DNA from: Serratia nevei
GTDB taxonomy: Bacteria; Pseudomonadota; Gammaproteobacteria; Enterobacterales; Enterobacteriaceae
Assembly (NCBI RefSeq): GCF_024160145.1
Contig: NZ_JAMYWQ010000001.1
Span: 124,001-188,000 of the forward strand
Direction of reading: 5' to 3'
DNA length: 64,000 nucleotides
This document shows positions 63,346 through 64,000 of this stretch, in pieces. Under the pieces are notes generated by a model. It saw only the letters and a list, made by a program, of their open reading frames with translations. It was not told the DNA's origin and did no database searches. Within the stretch, counting starts at the first letter, position 1. The number at the start of each line of letters is the position of its first letter. Made by a program: the position numbers and the translations under genes.

Positions 63346-64000
63346 TTACTCAACGGCCGGACGTGGCGCGTTCTTTTTTGTTTCGGCGCGTTTGATATTG
63401 TTTGCCAACAGCAGGGTAAACACCACCACCACTGCGGTGGAGCCCAAGCCCATCAGCCACATATTGCGATACGCGGCGGCGGCGGGCAGGCTGTCTTGCC
63501 AGTGGCCGACCAACGGATAGACGAACACGTCGGGCAAAAAACCTATTACCGAACAGATGCCAACGGTGGTGCCCATAATGAACCGGGGCGTACGAGCCTC
63601 ACCGATGCAGGCGAAATACAGGCCGCGCGAGGCATAGCAGGCGAAAGCCAGCAATAAAATCAGCCCGATGCCCACCGCAACCGACGCCGGATGGTTATTG
63701 GTGAACAACAGGGCGCACAGCGTGATCAGGCTAACCAACGCCAATAGCTGGATCACCCGGGTAGGAGACCTGAGGCGGCTGTAGGTGGTGATCAACCCTC
63801 CAACCGGACCGCACATGGCGCGGAAAATTTTGTTGATCACAATGCCCATGTAACTGGCCGCGACCAGCGTCATTCCGTACATTTCGGTCAGGTAATTGGT
63901 GGAGTAACTCAAAATAGCGTAGATGGTATAGACACCGAAGATGATCATGCTGCAATACCAGGTGGTGCTGATGCGCAACACGCGCAGGATGTCGGTGAGG
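63346..64000 (-). CDS. MFS transporter, C-terminal part (5' end beyond window)
   Basis: The gene runs off the window end; about 218 C-terminal residues with six helices are visible. They include IIFGVYTIYAILSYSTNYL, FRAMCGPVGGLITTYSRLR (motif A-like in the second half), and a final VVVVFTLLLANNIKRAE. The FGGY kinase gene follows after 24 bp, so this is probably a second transporter of the same pathway. Subfamily not assigned. Confidence 0.8.
   Translation of the reverse strand, partial: LTDILRVLRISTTWYCSMIIFGVYTIYAILSYSTNYLTEMYGMTLVAASYMGIVINKIFRAMCGPVGGLITTYSRLRSPTRVIQLLALVSLITLCALLFTNNHPASVAVGIGLILLLAFACYASRGLYFACIGEARTPRFIMGTTVGICSVIGFLPDVFVYPLVGHWQDSLPAAAAYRNMWLMGLGSTAVVVVFTLLLANNIKRAETKKNAPRPAVE

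Overview
The window is a high-GC enterobacterial chromosome segment, most likely Serratia marcescens or a close relative. Pointers to this are a chromosomal tet(41)-type tetA/tetR pair, dsdA, a BglA-type 6-phospho-beta-glucosidase, an MgtS-like small protein and several dense RND/MFS/TonB loci. This assignment rests on recognised protein families, not on a database search. No rRNA, tRNA, CRISPR array, insertion sequence or prophage gene was seen.

Layout. 1-2.5 kb: the 3' end of an mgtE-type Mg2+ channel gene, an MgtS-like 30-residue protein, a small two-helix membrane protein, an unusually long CDF transporter and a collapsed inositol-monophosphatase remnant. 2.5-8.5 kb: a GNAT enzyme, an ABC-F ATPase preceded by a leader ORF with competing RNA pairings, a large MscS-family channel, a small lipoprotein and a second GNAT enzyme. 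8.5-16.9 kb: a Fur-boxed TonB receptor, a MASE1-GGDEF diguanylate cyclase, a VOC protein, D-serine dehydratase, and bglA with its RpiR regulator. 17-23.3 kb: tetA/tetR with two tet operators, an EamA exporter with a divergent XRE-cupin regulator, a DUF3857-transglutaminase protein and a DUF1937 protein. 23.4-29.8 kb: an EutH-like permease, a glycerol-kinase-like FGGY kinase, a [2Fe-2S] FAD dehydrogenase, an FAD/NAD oxidoreductase and a DeoR regulator, which together look like a catabolic unit for an unidentified polyol or amino alcohol. 29.9-32.7 kb: one continuous frame joins the front of a gamma-glutamyltranspeptidase to the back of an FdhF/YdeP molybdopterin oxidoreductase.

35.0-42.5 kb is the most novel part. 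It is a visibly more AT-rich, single-strand run of eight closely spaced genes: a methyltransferase, two dCTP-deaminase-like proteins, a stand-alone alanyl-tRNA-synthetase-like catalytic domain, a metallophosphoesterase, two ATP-grasp ligases and an MFS transporter. I read it as a non-NRPS/non-PKS biosynthetic cluster, possibly for an aminoacylated or peptidyl nucleoside. Product and function are inference.

43-48.8 kb: a complete tripartite RND efflux operon with a Fur-like palindrome at its start. 48.9-55.7 kb: a DUF1493 protein, a DJ-1/PfpI protein, an acyl-CoA ligase, glutamate dehydrogenase, an APC amino-acid permease and a YheO/DauR-type regulator. 55.7-64 kb: a catabolic locus related to the E. 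coli ygc region (YgcS-like transporter, GlpP/YgcP-like antiterminator, FGGY kinase, second MFS protein). It additionally carries an aldehyde dehydrogenase, an aldo-keto reductase and a formaldehyde-activating-enzyme (Fae) homologue, with a divergent LysR regulator.

Where several start codons are possible I chose by ribosome binding site, signal peptide or family N-terminus and say so. Very long antisense open frames in the GC-rich genes were ignored.
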